Of a DNA stretch of 64,000 nt, positions 11,065-23,020 are shown in pieces. Made by a program: the position numbers and the translations under genes. The notes beneath the pieces are model-generated. The model ran no database searches. It was not told the origin of the DNA and saw nothing but the letters and a program-made list of their open reading frames with translations. Numbering within the stretch: position 1 is the first letter of the stretch; each line of letters begins with the position of its first letter. The stretch is from Breviolum minutum Mf 1.05b.01 (Eukaryota > Sar > Dinophyceae > Suessiales > Symbiodiniaceae): the NCBI GenBank assembly GCA_000507305.1, contig DF239561.1:10414-74413 (forward strand), given 5' to 3'.

Positions 11065-13283
11065 TTCTTGGAGTTGTGCGCCGGCTCCCACAAGCTCACC
11101 GATGTTGCACTTGAATATGGATTCAGTGCACAAGCAATGGACGCCCCTAGGCTTTATCTGTTTGTGATTTAACTAAGAATGAGTTTTATTAGTCATGTCT
11201 CCCAATGTTGGAAAAAATTGGTCCTGGTGTAGTAATGGTAAAAATGGTGGGTGGTGTTTATCTTTCTTGTTTTGGTTGATATGACATCTGAGGTAAGGTA
11301 TTCCCGGCATATGGATCTGGCATCCGCTGTAGGATTCTTGGTGGCCTTTCAGGCATGCCGGAGGCTGGTCCGTTCTGGCCTGCTTTATTTAGGAACCCCA
11401 TGTTCACAATGGATATGGCTTTCCCGTGGAAGCACAGGGCGGTGCCGTCTCCGCCCTCGCGGTGATAAGAAAATCCCTTCAGTTCGGGCCACGAACCGAT
11501 TGGTTCGGCGATTGTGTTTTCTGTTTCTTGGGAAAGAACTTCAGTTAAATCCGATTACACAGTTTGGGGGAATCATGATTTTTCTTCTCCACAGCCATTG
11601 CCCTTCCCTCGATAACATGGGATGTTCAGGAGTGTTTTATTGAAACATTTTTTACATACAGGAATGGATGGTGAGCCTTGGGGCTTATAAGTTAAAAAGT
11701 GGTTTGAATTTTGAACTCAGGCTGGAGTATTGCCGCAAAAAAGGAATATATTGGATGATGGAGCAGCCCTCATCTTCATTACTTCCTCTTTACAAACCGC
11801 TGGAGGCCTTTGTTTTACTAAAGCTTTCCAATGGTTTGATCCCTTTAAGCTGATCCTGCAAATTTGCAGGCTTTGATCAAGAAACACAAGGCCAAGTTCT
11901 ATTATATTCCTATGGGTCAGTTTGGGGGCAACACGGAGACACTTGGATGGAAAGGATAGGCCTGTGATCTTCCCATGTGTTCCGGTAAATTCCCTTTTAA
12001 AAATCACGCCAAGGAAGCGGACGGTGCTCATCAGCACAGCACCGTTCTTGTCTGGCTTGAACTGCGAAACCTTGACATTGGAGCGGAGGCTGAAGGGCTG
12101 GCTGGGTTTTTTGGCTCTGTGAAACTGTGGAACTTCCTTCTCATGATTTTGTGTCGTGTTTGTTTTAATTTCTGGTGTTAGGCTCGTTCTACGCAAACTT
12201 CAAGAGATGAAAAGCATCCAAATGGTGAAGAAGTATCGAGATCGCCGGGGGCGACATCGTGTAGCCACTCGACAAACAAACAAAATAAATCAAACATGTC
12301 AATCACCAGCCACTATTAAGAGATGGCATGTTTTCAAAGGGGTGCATCAAATCAATATTGTTCCCAATGTACAATTGTCATGTTGTGAGGTTGGAGCGAA
12401 GGATTTGGCGGTCTCGCAAGTTTATCCTTATGGTTTCTGCTATCATGTTTGTTGGTAGCATTATGCTTGATTATGACATGCAATGTGGTTGCCCCTTTGT
12501 AATTTTGGTGGCTGAAAAAGGCCCACTGGTTTTTATATGGATCTAAAAGATATGATGAAATATGCATATATATATATATATGTATATATGTGAATGTGTG
12601 TGTGTTTGAAACTGACTTGCCCTTCCCTTTGGTTTCTTTCCCTGCCAACCGAGATCCTCGGACTCTTCGCTGAGTCTCTGTATCGTGGAGATGGAGCCAA
12701 GCCACGTTTTCCTGAAACGGTCGAAACTGACCGCGGGCTTGTTTTTGGTGACGGATCCTCATGTAGCTCTGATTCTGACCTGGGGGATCTGTTAGAAGAT
12801 GAACCCCCAGAGGATACACCAACCCCTGTCAAAACAGAGGTTGATTGATTGTGCTTAAGGTTTCAAACGGTTTGTTACCCAAAGAATCTTCCAAGGAAAG
12901 CTACCTATATATAGTCCAACGTTTGAGACTAAAGCACCAAAACCTCTGTATGCGTCGAAGTTTCATGAGCCCCAAAGCCACTCTGAAATGCATATGTGAA
13001 AATGCATTGCTTCATATAGCAGCTCAAGCGGTTAATTGGATTTGTGTTTCTGGAAAAGGTTTACGTCACATTCTTGTAAATATCTTCGTGGTTTACAAAG
13101 AGCTACATCATTTTTTACATCGCATGTGATACGAGTTGTTCGCCGCAGGTGCATGCCGAGCAGCTGTTCTAGCGACGATGATGATGCTTTAGCTTCGGCC
13201 AAACCTGCGAAACGTGCGAGGCAAGCTTTTCACTGGGGTTGGGACAGGGCCTTTCCTTTGATACATAGCTGGTGTTTCACATG
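11065..13283 (+). CDS. gene B: methyltransferase-like protein, multi-exon
   Basis: Four exons give an ordered methyltransferase-like fold. About 11065-11142 reads FLELCAGSHKLTDVALEYGF (motif I, AdoMet binding). About 11292-11530 contains MDLASAVGFL and LYLGTPCSQWIWLSRGSTGR, with the PC loop typical of C5-cytosine methyltransferases. About 11720-11808 reads YWMMEQPSSSLLP, at the place of the ENV motif. About 11869-11957 reads YYIPMGQFGG. Downstream acidic/Ser-rich exons (about 12720-12848, SCSSDSDLGDLLEDEPPED; and 13149-13230, CSSDDDDALASAKPAKRAR) may be its tail. I recall this domain combination from a large dinoflagellate family. Whether it methylates DNA, RNA or anything cannot be told. The gene lies between A and C on the same strand. 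Confidence 0.5.
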
Positions 13284-13779
13284 AGTTTGACCAAGCCACC
13301 AGGGATCTAAAAAACAAAAAACATCTAAGTTTCACCGCAAACTTTCAACTTGGAAACGTTTCTTTCAGTCTTGAAGTTGAGATTTTGTAAGGTGGATCTT
13401 CTTTACAAGAAATGATAACTTATGCATTGCCCATCCAGTACACAATCGTCGAGTTTTGCTAGGTCGACCTGAACCGTAAAATGGTCTCTTTGTATATTGA
13501 TATTTGTAGATATATTTTGTGTATGGATACAATACTGATATGAATATCTTTGATTTTGATTCTTATATTTATATATATATTTAGATCAGTGGTATATGTA
13601 TATATACTTCTTGCTCTTCTTGATATATCTTTATGATATATGTATATATATATATATGTAGATATGATAATCTCGACTCATTGTGGGCTTTTTCCAAATG
13701 GAGGTTCACACATATAGACTGGAAATGGCAACTCTCTTGGATAAAGCAGTTTCTTACACACATGACTGGAAATGACACT

Positions 13780-14225
13780 TTATGACACTCTCGTTGGCCT
13801 TCCCAAATTGAAATCCTCGCTATGACACTCTTGGGGTATTCCCAAAATGAAATCAATAAGATTTCCCCAAAAGGAAATTATGCGTAAGTTGGAATCGACA
13901 CCCTATGACATCCTATGACACTCTCAGGTGTTTCTCCTCAAAGAGAAATTCTTACATACAGGTTTCGAATTGACACCCTATGACACCCTATGACACTCTC
14001 AGGTGTTCTCCCCAAAATGAAATTCTTAATATACAGGATGGAATTGACACCCTATGACACTCCCTGGCCCAGGAATTTGACACTGTATGACACTCTTTGA
14101 CACGCAAACAATTATGTTGGATTATTTTGAATGTTTTTTTGAAAAATGTGGCACCGTGTCATACCGTGTCATACCGTGTCAATGGACACATAGCACCCAC
14201 CCAAACCGTGTCATACCGTGTCATA
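13780..14225. repeat. GACAC/ATGACAC short-period satellite-like region
   Basis: CCTATGACAC, TATGACACTCTC and, at 14155-14225, CCGTGTCATA words recur many times at irregular spacing; the second block is the reverse complement of the first (GACAC versus GTGTC). No gene is seen here. It separates genes B and C. Confidence 0.75.
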
Positions 14226-14240
14226 TGATTTTCGGATATT

Positions 14241-14258
14241 TTAGCCATTTTGGCTAAG
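14241..14258 (+). other. spliced-leader-like palindromic motif
   Basis: TTAGCCATTTTGGCTAAG matches the dinoflagellate spliced leader core (TAGCCATTTTGGCTCAAG) except for one missing C. It lies about 290 bp upstream of the first exon of gene C. It is also a perfect 6-bp palindrome with a 3-nt spacer, so chance is a real possibility. Confidence 0.3.
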
Positions 14259-14547
14259 TGGTGGGCTTGTAGATCATATTGATTCAGGCCAAAGACTCTT
14301 ACCTGCACTAAAGTTACGCTGCCTTTCCTCATATATGCTTTCAATTGGATATATATAGCTTAAGGAAATAGACATAGCTGAGGATTGAGTGACCCATGAC
14401 TGGCAAAGACGGAAAGGGTACCTTGGACTTATTTGTTTTAAGGTTTGGCGGAATGCAAGATTTTTTGAATGGTCGATTGCATAAATTCTTTGAACAATAG
14501 ATTGGCTCGCATGATCATGAGGTAAGGGCAAGGCGCTTGCTCTTGCT

Positions 14548-17500
14548 TTGGCGGCGAAAGGTAAGGGAAAAGGAAAGAAAGATGATAAGGGAACACCTCC
14601 AGCTGTTGTTGAAACTCCGCCAGAGAAACCACTTAGAAAACAACGGAAATGTGATGATCCAAGATTCCAGCTACCTCCTAAAGATGTGCCTGAGAAGCCT
14701 GAAGGGAAGAGAGCAAAGGCAGCAAAGGCTACAAAAGAAACGGTCGATGATACAAATCGCAAGACTGTAGAGAAACGTAAGAAGCGGAAGATTGCTGAAG
14801 AAGATCAACATGATAACGAGGATGAGGAAAAGGAGGACGAACATCCTGAGGAGGAGCAACATGTTGAAGAGGATGATCAACAGGATGAGGAACATAAGGA
14901 ACCCGCAGAAGAAGAAGACAAAGAAGAGGAAGATGGAGGAGAAACGAAAGGGAAGAAGAAGAAGGCTAGGTTTTTAACTCTACGATTTTTTTCTCTTAAG
15001 TACTGTCTGGCATGACTTTCTTTTGACATAGATGTTAGCAATTTGTCTTCAAAACAAAAGATGAAAGCTTTCAATACCATACTACTCTTTTGAACGATCA
15101 TTGGAATCAAAGAATGAATGAAAATACGTATTTCCAAATGACCTCCCTCGCACTCGCACCCGCTGGCCAGGATCCAAAGAAGAAGCTTGCGGCAATGGTT
15201 CCAACTGAGCCTGGCAAGGGGTTAGTCAGGCTTAGGACCAAGACTTCGAGTGATAGCTTATCAGATGGGGTGAGGACCCCCCAAAAGAAACTATCTTTTA
15301 CACCTACGCCTCCTTCCTCCAAGTCCAGCTCGTTTCTTGACTCAAGCTCTTCGCTTTGACTAGATCTTTCTTGAGTGGTTTGTTTTGAATATGCTTGATT
15401 GAGCTGGATCTTGATTGAATGGAAAAGCCCAGGTTGAAAAGGTCGTACTCAGCCGTCAGTGCTGCTGGGATTGAACTTAGAGTTCCTTTTATAGTTGCAA
15501 TCATTGCAATCCCTCAGCCTTCAAAATTGGGTACTAAAAAGGAAAGATAATTAAGATCACATGTTTGATGGACATACTCTTAAGGATCCTTCACCACTTC
15601 GATTACCTTAGAAAGTCATGATATATGAGGGCAAGGATTTGTCCATCATGTGTGCAGGATCTTTTGTGGTGTTGGGATTTGTCCATTAACAGAACGGCCA
15701 GTTGTAGTTATTTGTGTCTTATCTTAGGCTGGGAGTGGTTCTCCGGTTGAGGCTGCCAGCTGCACTAACTCTAACATTCCAACCCTTTAGCCATTCCTCA
15801 TCATCACGCCTGACTGCAGGCAGGGCCAGTTGCAGCCAAAAGCCCAAATGGGCGATCTCATCGCGTAGCTTGGATAGCTGCCCCTTCATGGTGTTGGATT
15901 TGAGCATATTTGAACCAAACCACATTTTCTTGAATCACAATGACATACAACTAATGACCTAATCTCACAATGATCTAGAGTTTCTCCAACTTAGGTGAAA
16001 TCTGCGAGTGAAGAAGAAGCAGAGAAGATTAGAAACATGTCGCAAGGTGACATCCCCATCAAGGAACGAAGGGCCTTGTATAACTCCTTGGGACGCCGCA
16101 TGAAGAATCCCGTGGGATTGAAAGCGGGCTTGGTGGAGAAGTACAATGCTGCATGTACTTCAAGGAAGGAACGCTTCAACCTTCTTAAGGAATTCCTGAT
16201 TGATGAAAGCATGTCCTAGACTTATTTTTTCACTTGAATCGAAATAAATGACCATGCAGTAAAGATCCGAATTGACATGTTTTGGGTGGTATTGATTTAT
16301 CTAAGGGAGCAGGTGGAAGTGGAAGCATTCTATGTCCAGCCCAAATCTGAGATGCAGCCCAATCAAAACGGTAAGTTTCTGTTTGTTTCTACTTGAAACC
16401 CCCTGCAGTAGATCAAATATTTGATTCGCCACCTAAGGGAAGCACAAAAGAAGGCTGAGGATGTTTATGACAAAATGGCCCTGTTTGAAATAGAGGAGAA
16501 ATTTGGAAAATCGGAGAGTGGCAGGCTGGATAGTAATTTTCTAAGCCAAACCCCTTCATTAGCTCCAATGATGTTCGGCTCGCCAGGGCCTTCATCGAAC
16601 GTTTGCTGAAAAGCTGGCTTCTCAACAGTTTGAACTGATGATGCTACTTTTGATCAGGTTAATGTCGTGAGGTTGTTCAAAAATTGCATTAATCATGTAT
16701 CAATTCTTCTCCTTCCTACATATCCCAGGTCAAAACGGCGAAGTGAACCCCCAAGACTCTTGGCAAACAAGAAACATGCTTGATCTCCTCATATCGCCAG
16801 TTGATGCAGCTTTGCATCATAATTCATAATCTCGCCGTCCTGAGTTTCCAGATGATGACCGCTTCAAAATATACCGGGTGTACCGAAGGCATCGTCAAAC
16901 AAGTGTCTTGGCCCAACTTAAGAATTCATGAGCTGCCATTGCGTTGATTAGACCCTGACAAGTTCATTAGGCTATTTATTTGCTTTTCACATCAGGCTCT
17001 GATGTGACGAAAATTGGCACAAAGACCCGTGGTGGAGGTGCTGTTACCAGCAGCACTGGCAAAAAGGCAATTGGAGAGATGCTTGAGTCAGCGAATGCTG
17101 AGATGAAGAAAGACTTCCCAGGAAGAAAGGAGAAGGACCCAAAGAAACAACCCAAAGAGAAAGATCCAGAAGCTGAAAAAGCCAAATCTTTGCAGAAAGA
17201 CATCAAAGCGTTTCTTATTCAACATATCAATTCCTTGTTCCGACTTTTTTGATCAACTACATTTGGCAAGACTTTCAATCGGTTGGGAACTACTTTGATT
17301 TTTTCTTGAACTTAGGTTGCGTGACAAGTCTCAAAAAGCTCGCGAATTGGCCAGTGACCTGAACACTTTGGGCATCCCTCATCAAGAGGCGTTTGCTATC
17401 AAGTGATCATGATATGTTTTTTCCCGTCTAGCAGCTAGCCCAACAATTTAGTTCCTATCTTCACATCTCTTGCAAATGGGAGGCTTTGGGAGGATCTCTG

Positions 17501-20455
17501 CAGAAGCACCACAAGTTGTTTCGCAATTTGGCTGAAACGAATCTTGGATCTGCTTAAAGTTGTTGTTTTTGAATTGTTCAATTTCCATCCAAACAGATTG
17601 AATTTTGATTCCCAAATTTGATGAACTTCCAATCCGGTGAACTCCCAAGTCCCAAGTCTCACAACTGGAAAAAAATAGTCATCTCAGGATGGAAGATGCT
17701 GTCTTCCAAAAGAAGTCTTTCAGTGCCATCTACAAGATCAAAAATGAGAAGGATGATGCGATCAAGGCCGGCAAACCCATCCTAGATAGCCAGCCTGAAC
17801 AACCACAATCGATAAGGATCCCCTGAATCATCATACTTTCCTCAGGCGGCCATCGAGGACATTGACAACGCCAGCAGTACCGTCAAGGGTTGGAGATCCC
17901 GTTGGGGGCTCAAATTCTTCTTCATATTCTCCTCCAAATTCTTCCAAAAACAAATCTGCAAAACATCAATGATGTACTTTATCTGTTACTTGTTATTTTG
18001 TTCGATTCGATCCCCAAATTCTTCCAAAAACATATCTGCAATATTTCAATGATGTACTGTATTTGTATTTTGTTATTTTTGATTCTTTCGATCCCCAACT
18101 CAACAATGGTTACTTTCCAAGGCATCGCACGAAAGGAAAAGAAGGCGAAGGAAGCGAAGGAAAAGAAGGCGAAGGAAACAAAGAAAAGGAAGACTGCCGA
18201 GACCCCTGATGAAGAGCAGGATGAAGAAGTCCCAGAATCTGAACAACCTTGGGATGCTGAAGATTGGGATGAAAATGCCGATTGGGATGAGGATGAAGAA
18301 TGGTAGATAGTTTTTTCTAAGATTGATCTAGTGGGTTTGCAGCAATGCCAGGCATGCTGCATGTATGCTGTGTGTTACCACAACACACTTGAGACTTCAG
18401 CCTTAAGTTTGCCTGGGGAACCCTGACATCGAAGAATGTGGGGACGTATGTGTTAGGCCCCTGTGTTAACACGGGATGGCTAGCTTTTGATGCTTTCGGC
18501 GGCTGGGCTCTAGGATCCGATCAATCTGGGGTGAAAAAGAAAGAACCTTGCAGCACTTTCCACAGTGTTGCCTACCAACCATAAAAAACATACACAAACA
18601 ATTCCCAAAACATGTACCATACCTTTCTTATCCTACGCTGGCAGGCTAGCTTCTCTGAATGGCCAAAAAGCTGTTGTGGATGACCTTGTCAAGGACTTAT
18701 TTAAAAAGATGTCCCAAGGAAAAGTACTTTGACTGCATCATTGGGAAGCTGCACCAAAAGCCATTCTTGAGATCCCAGCCTCAACATCCTTAAACATTTT
18801 CCTTCCCATATACCTGGTCACCACTGGCTTTTGATCCAAGGCAACCTGTGGCGCTGTTGAAGCTCTTGTTGGCCGGATCTGCAGATTGAACCACTCATTG
18901 ATTCCGAACCTTGGTTTGGCAATGCTCATCTTGGGAAAATGGGAACACCCCGGATGTGTTGATTGTTTGTTGAAGTGCACTCTTCTTATGAGTGAGATAT
19001 CTTCAGTTGTTTTTTTTTGAATGCTTAGAGTAGATCGACCTGATGAATCCAACTTCAAAAATATCCATCCCTCCTACTCTGAGGAAACCTATCCTCGGAC
19101 TACATGAGCGGTTCTTGTGTGGTGGTGGCTGGGGATTAGAACGAACCTGGAATAAGTGGGTGTGTCAACAACCTTGGCGGCAACCGTTGCCAACTACTTT
19201 TTTTGAGCATCTTGATGATGAAATAATTCATGGTAATAGGTTTCAAAAATAGAAGTTGTTTTGATCATATTTACATATACATATATTGATATATATGTAT
19301 ATCAAAAAAAATATATCCAAGGAAGGGATGTATATGTGGTAACCGAAGACTTCTGATGTGGTCAATCTTTCAAAAATTCTCAACATGACTTGGATTTTCT
19401 GCTTATGCGATCTTAGGTTTGATGTTGCAGTGCCAACCCTTACTTGGCAACATTTTGAACCATTTGAACCCAAACAGTGGAATGGGGTCGTAGTCTTGGG
19501 GTAGCTGGGTTTAAGTTATGTTTGAGGGACATGTTGTTGGCGGGTTTCCCGGCAGTACCTTCAAGGTTCAAATGACTGACCAACAGCGGCTTCTTTATGA
19601 TGAGATGTATTGCAAACAATCCGTGATGCTCCCACATGACATTATCGCATCTCTTTATGACTTCCCCGAGATATACCACCCGTTGTTCACTGGCGAACCT
19701 GGACGCATTGAATGGTATTGGGGTCAAAACATGGACTTGTTTGAATCCTTGGGTGACCCTAATTTGGAAGCTTGGTTGGTGGTAATTTTGGTCCCTTGTT
19801 TGTTGGGGTTGTTTTTAAGTATATGTGGACTTGGTTCTGGGAAAAAAAACGTTTTGCTTTTCAATCTGAAGAAAACCAAACGCAATGAACAGGATCTGTC
19901 AACCCTTGTCCCTCTTCGTTTGTATGGGGATGGAGCTGATGCACAACAACATTTTGAGATCATGACGATTCTCCCAGTGCTGGCGTCAAATCACTCCACC
20001 CTCGACAGTCGAATATTGTGTTCTGTACGCAATACATATAAGACTACAACAGAATGCCGTCGGCAAATTCTTGAAGTTCTAGCATGGTCATTCAAGGCCT
20101 TACGACCCTTGATAAATTTGAACCCATGACTTTTTCTATTTGGGACTCTTCCAAAATCAATGGATGTTTCTATGTATGTTGAATTGACCCCACGTTTGCC
20201 TGTTTGGCTTAGCCGCGTTCTTATTAAGGTGATGGTGTACACCCACATGAAGACCCGTGGGGCGTAGCTTTCTCGAGGTGGTACTACCCTGACAGATTCA
20301 GAAAAGCTGGTGAGTTTATCTCGGATGGGTATCGGTACATTCTAGATGGGATTCAGGGAGATGCAGACTTCATCGCCTCAATGTTTTCACTGAAAAGACC
20401 CCTGACTTAGTTTTAGCTTTAGGAGTCCAGCTATGTAGATTTTACAATTATGGGG

Positions 20456-20513
<58 letters not shown>

Positions 20514-22484
20514 CGTTGTTGTTTTTGTTGTTGTTGTTTTGTTGTTGTTGTTGTTGTTGTTGTTGCTGTTTCCTGTTGTTGTTATTCTTGTGGTTTTTTT
20601 CCAGCCCCGAAATGACTGCAAAATAAGGATCTTACCGGCACAAAGAGTGCTGTTATTTGTGCAAAGCGATTTCAGAACATGATGATGGTGATCACCCCAA
20701 CCTCTACACTCATTGGGGCCGGGGTTCGTCGTACAGAGATGAGCTCCTCAATTTGCAGTAGTAAGAACCAAATACCATAGCTCAAAGCTGCCCATGGCTT
20801 CACTTGATCTCAGGCTGACAACTGTGAGTGACTTCATTGCCATCAATGGAGCTACGCCCATTACTGGCATTCCTGGCTTTACACCCTGGAGAACCTTGCC
20901 TTTGCAATGACGAGTTTTTTTTTGATGGATTGACTCATTGGAAAAAAGGGATAACATTCTACCATTCTCCAAACTCAACATCTAGGAATCTATCCTGATT
21001 TGCTGCATATCCTTGATTTAGCGATCTACCTGGATTGTTACGCATCAGCCCTACTACATTGGACGGACCAAGCCAATTACTTTCCGGGACGTAGCCGTGA
21101 CGAGCGGCTCATGCAAATCTACAAGAAGTACTTGCAATGGTGTGTGACGAATCGATGCTTGTTGTTTTTTTTTAAGAGGCATGATGGTCAGACCCCAAAT
21201 TTTTACTTGCGAAAGGGGTGAACATCACATTTTGAGGTTAACCTTTGAATCTAGCAGTGAGGAATCCCAAATGGTAGCAGAGCAAGGGCAACGCTATTCC
21301 AGGGCAAAAGTCTTCAGAAAGCAACTACGGCTTATCCAATCATAGGCCAAAAGAAGCTTAATGGTGCTTCTAGCCGGATGATGATCCATTGGTCTGTAGA
21401 GATTTCTCAAGAGATTTGGAGCGAACATCCAAGCGATACAAACAGGTGCTAATATTTGCTGAAATTCGAAAAAAAATCCTTTATGAGTGGTCCCAAGTTT
21501 TTTTCATAACTCCATGAACATGAACTAGACTTATAATAATGGGTTTTTGCCCCTGAAGGTTGATCAAAGAGTTGTTTGCTGCATTGTCTTCCATTGCTGT
21601 AGCCTTTGCTTCAAATGGCCCTGGACTGATGGACGAAAGCACGTGTGTGGAAGTGGAAAGGCAATATATGCGATATCGCGAGAGCTACAATAGCTACTCA
21701 TATGAAATTTGTAAGTTTACTGTATGTGCTCAACGGTTTCAACTTAATTATTCAGTTCTGGAACTGAATCATTCTATGCGCCTGATTTTTGTTTAAAATA
21801 TGTTTTGCTTACAAATGCATGGTTTTGCAATATCCTAGGTTTGGCTTTGCAAGCCCTCGATCAAAGCAAACTGAGATGGCCAGTGAGGCCAAAAATGCAT
21901 AGCTTCGAGCATATGAACCTTTGAAGATTTTTGTTCAACTGTTTTTTCTTGGGTTTGAAAACTGCTGGCCCCTTCAAATTTTGGGTTTCCTGATGTTGTG
22001 CTGGGCTAGTTTCCAAACCCCCTTAGTTAAATTTGGTTCTCAAGGAAAATGGTTGAACGCAATCAAAGCTGATCAAATTCAGGATCATCGATTTCATGTA
22101 TACAAAAGGAAATGCTCGGTACTTTCAGTGTATGCAAGACGAGGACATGATAAGACGTGTACCTGGTTTCAAACTCATGCTGAACCATTTTTTTTGAGTT
22201 TGTGTGTTTAAGTTACCTTACCCAAAACACCCCAAAATATCCGTGGTGAATTACAATAATTTTGTTGGTGGGCCCCTGCATTTTTTCCATTATATATAGG
22301 TGGCTTTTGGTCGGTTCCTACCCAAAAAAACAAAAAGCAACGCAATTGAAAGATATATATGTTGCCAACATCTGAGGTAAAAGCGATCGTGAAAGGCCTC
22401 CATCCTAACCTGTTTTCGTTAAGAGCCTTGCAACACTACTGTGTTGCGGTGACGCTACGTTGGACTGGAATGATTCCAGAATGA
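14548..22484 (+). CDS. gene C: large intron-rich protein, candidate transposase-related family
   Basis: About 20 exon-like frames with AG/G acceptors run in one direction. The N-terminal part is Lys/Glu-rich: 14548-14970 (KGKGKKDDKG), 15170-15350, 15995-16216 (ERRALYNSLGRRMKNPVGLK), 16313-16370, 16412-16540, 16996-17200, 17316-17402, 17688-17825, 17846-17886, and 18122-18301 (acidic, Trp-rich). The core comprises 18645-18723 (LASLNGQKAVVDDLVKDLF), 19416-19775 (MLPHDIIASLYDFPEIYHPL), 19893-20100 (LYGDGADAQQHFEIMTILPV), 20229-20398, 20636-20759 (RHKECCYLCKAISEHDDGD), 20818-20907, 20985-21142 (YPDLLHILDLAIYLDCYAS), 21262-21437, 21559-21711, 21839-21925 (RWPVRPKMHSFEHM), 22104-22150 (NARYFQCMQDEDMIRRV) and 22371-22484 (stop). 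GDGAD, CCxxC and PDxxHxxDLAxY are reminiscent of DDE transposases with a DxxH motif. The family is common in Symbiodinium-type genomes; the transposase reading is inference. It could be two genes, with a break near 18300. Confidence 0.55.
20455..20580. repeat. GTT/TTG trinucleotide microsatellite
   Basis: About 125 bp of nearly pure GTT units with a few interruptions. It lies in an intron of gene C, between the exon ending near 20398 and the cysteine-motif exon starting near 20636. Confidence 0.95.
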
Positions 22485-22668
22485 TAGCTCAAAGTGGAAA
22501 GGGTCGGAAAAAAGAAGGATGTACGTGGGCAAAGTTTTGGGTTATGCAAAAGTTTTCACATATATGATATGTACATGCGAAAATAAAATAGAAAAATATT
22601 ACAATCTCAATATATGTATATATTTGCACAAAAATCTTTCGAAATATCATTGGTATATGTCAACTATA

Positions 22669-22711
22669 GAAAGCTAACAGCTTTAGATACCCCAACAAGC
22701 TGTTAGCTTTC
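22669..22711. repeat. perfect 15-bp hairpin near the right end of the insertion
   Basis: GAAAGCTAACAGCTT (22669-22683) is followed, after a 13-nt loop, by its exact reverse complement AAGCTGTTAGCTTTC (22697-22711). It lies downstream of the gene C stop codon, about 300 bp inside the right inverted repeat. Confidence 0.85.
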
Positions 22712-22782
22712 AATTCAAAGGGTCAAACTGGCTCAAGTTCATTCTTGTGTTTCGCAAGTTCCATGTCAAGCTGACTGAACAT

Positions 22783-22935
22783 GCTGTCAAAAGCATGGCT
22801 TTAGTTTTTCAATTGCACTTGGCTGTAAGACAAGCTCTCAAAAGCAAGGCTTTAGTTTTTCAATTGCACTTGGTTGACTTAAAAGCTGTCAAAAGCAAGC
22901 CTATAGTTGCCAAATTGCACTTGTGCAACTTTTGT
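22783..22935. repeat. three tandem copies of a 51-bp unit
   Basis: Copies start at 22783, 22834 and 22885 (period 51). All contain CTCAAAAGCA- or GTCAAAAGCA-type starts and end near AATTGCACTT. Since 51 is divisible by three, one frame stays open as a 17-residue repeat (KSKALVFQLHL-type), but no start or gene context supports translation. It lies between the hairpin and the right inverted repeat of the insertion. Confidence 0.8.
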
Positions 22936-22944
22936 GATGTCTAA

Positions 22945-23020
22945 AGGAACCCACACATAGGGGTGCTATGTGGACACCAGTCACAAAGGACATCCTATGT
23001 GTACTCACAACCTAAGCTGG
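22945..23020 (-). repeat. right terminal inverted repeat of the 17.6 kb insertion
   Basis: CAACCTAAGCTGG (23008-23020) is the reverse complement of 5418-5430. The adjacent inner sequence (22950-23007), read in reverse complement, aligns imperfectly with 5431-5485. The stop codon of the truncated gag ORF (23007-23005) lies inside this repeat. Confidence 0.65.

Larger units (their letters stand above)
5424..23014 (+). mobile_element. candidate 17.6 kb TIR-bounded element carrying three intron-rich genes
   Basis: The segment interrupts the gag-like coding region of a retrotransposon exactly at matching inverted repeats. Its genes (A, B and C) all run on the plus strand, opposite to the host element. 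Gene C has features reminiscent of DDE transposases and gene B looks like a cytosine methyltransferase-like protein. Near the right end are a 15-bp perfect hairpin and a 51-bp tandem repeat, structures often found in subterminal regions. I interpret this as a large DNA transposon; an alternative is a gene cluster captured by flanking repeats, or a giant intron with a nested gene cluster. Confidence 0.55.
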
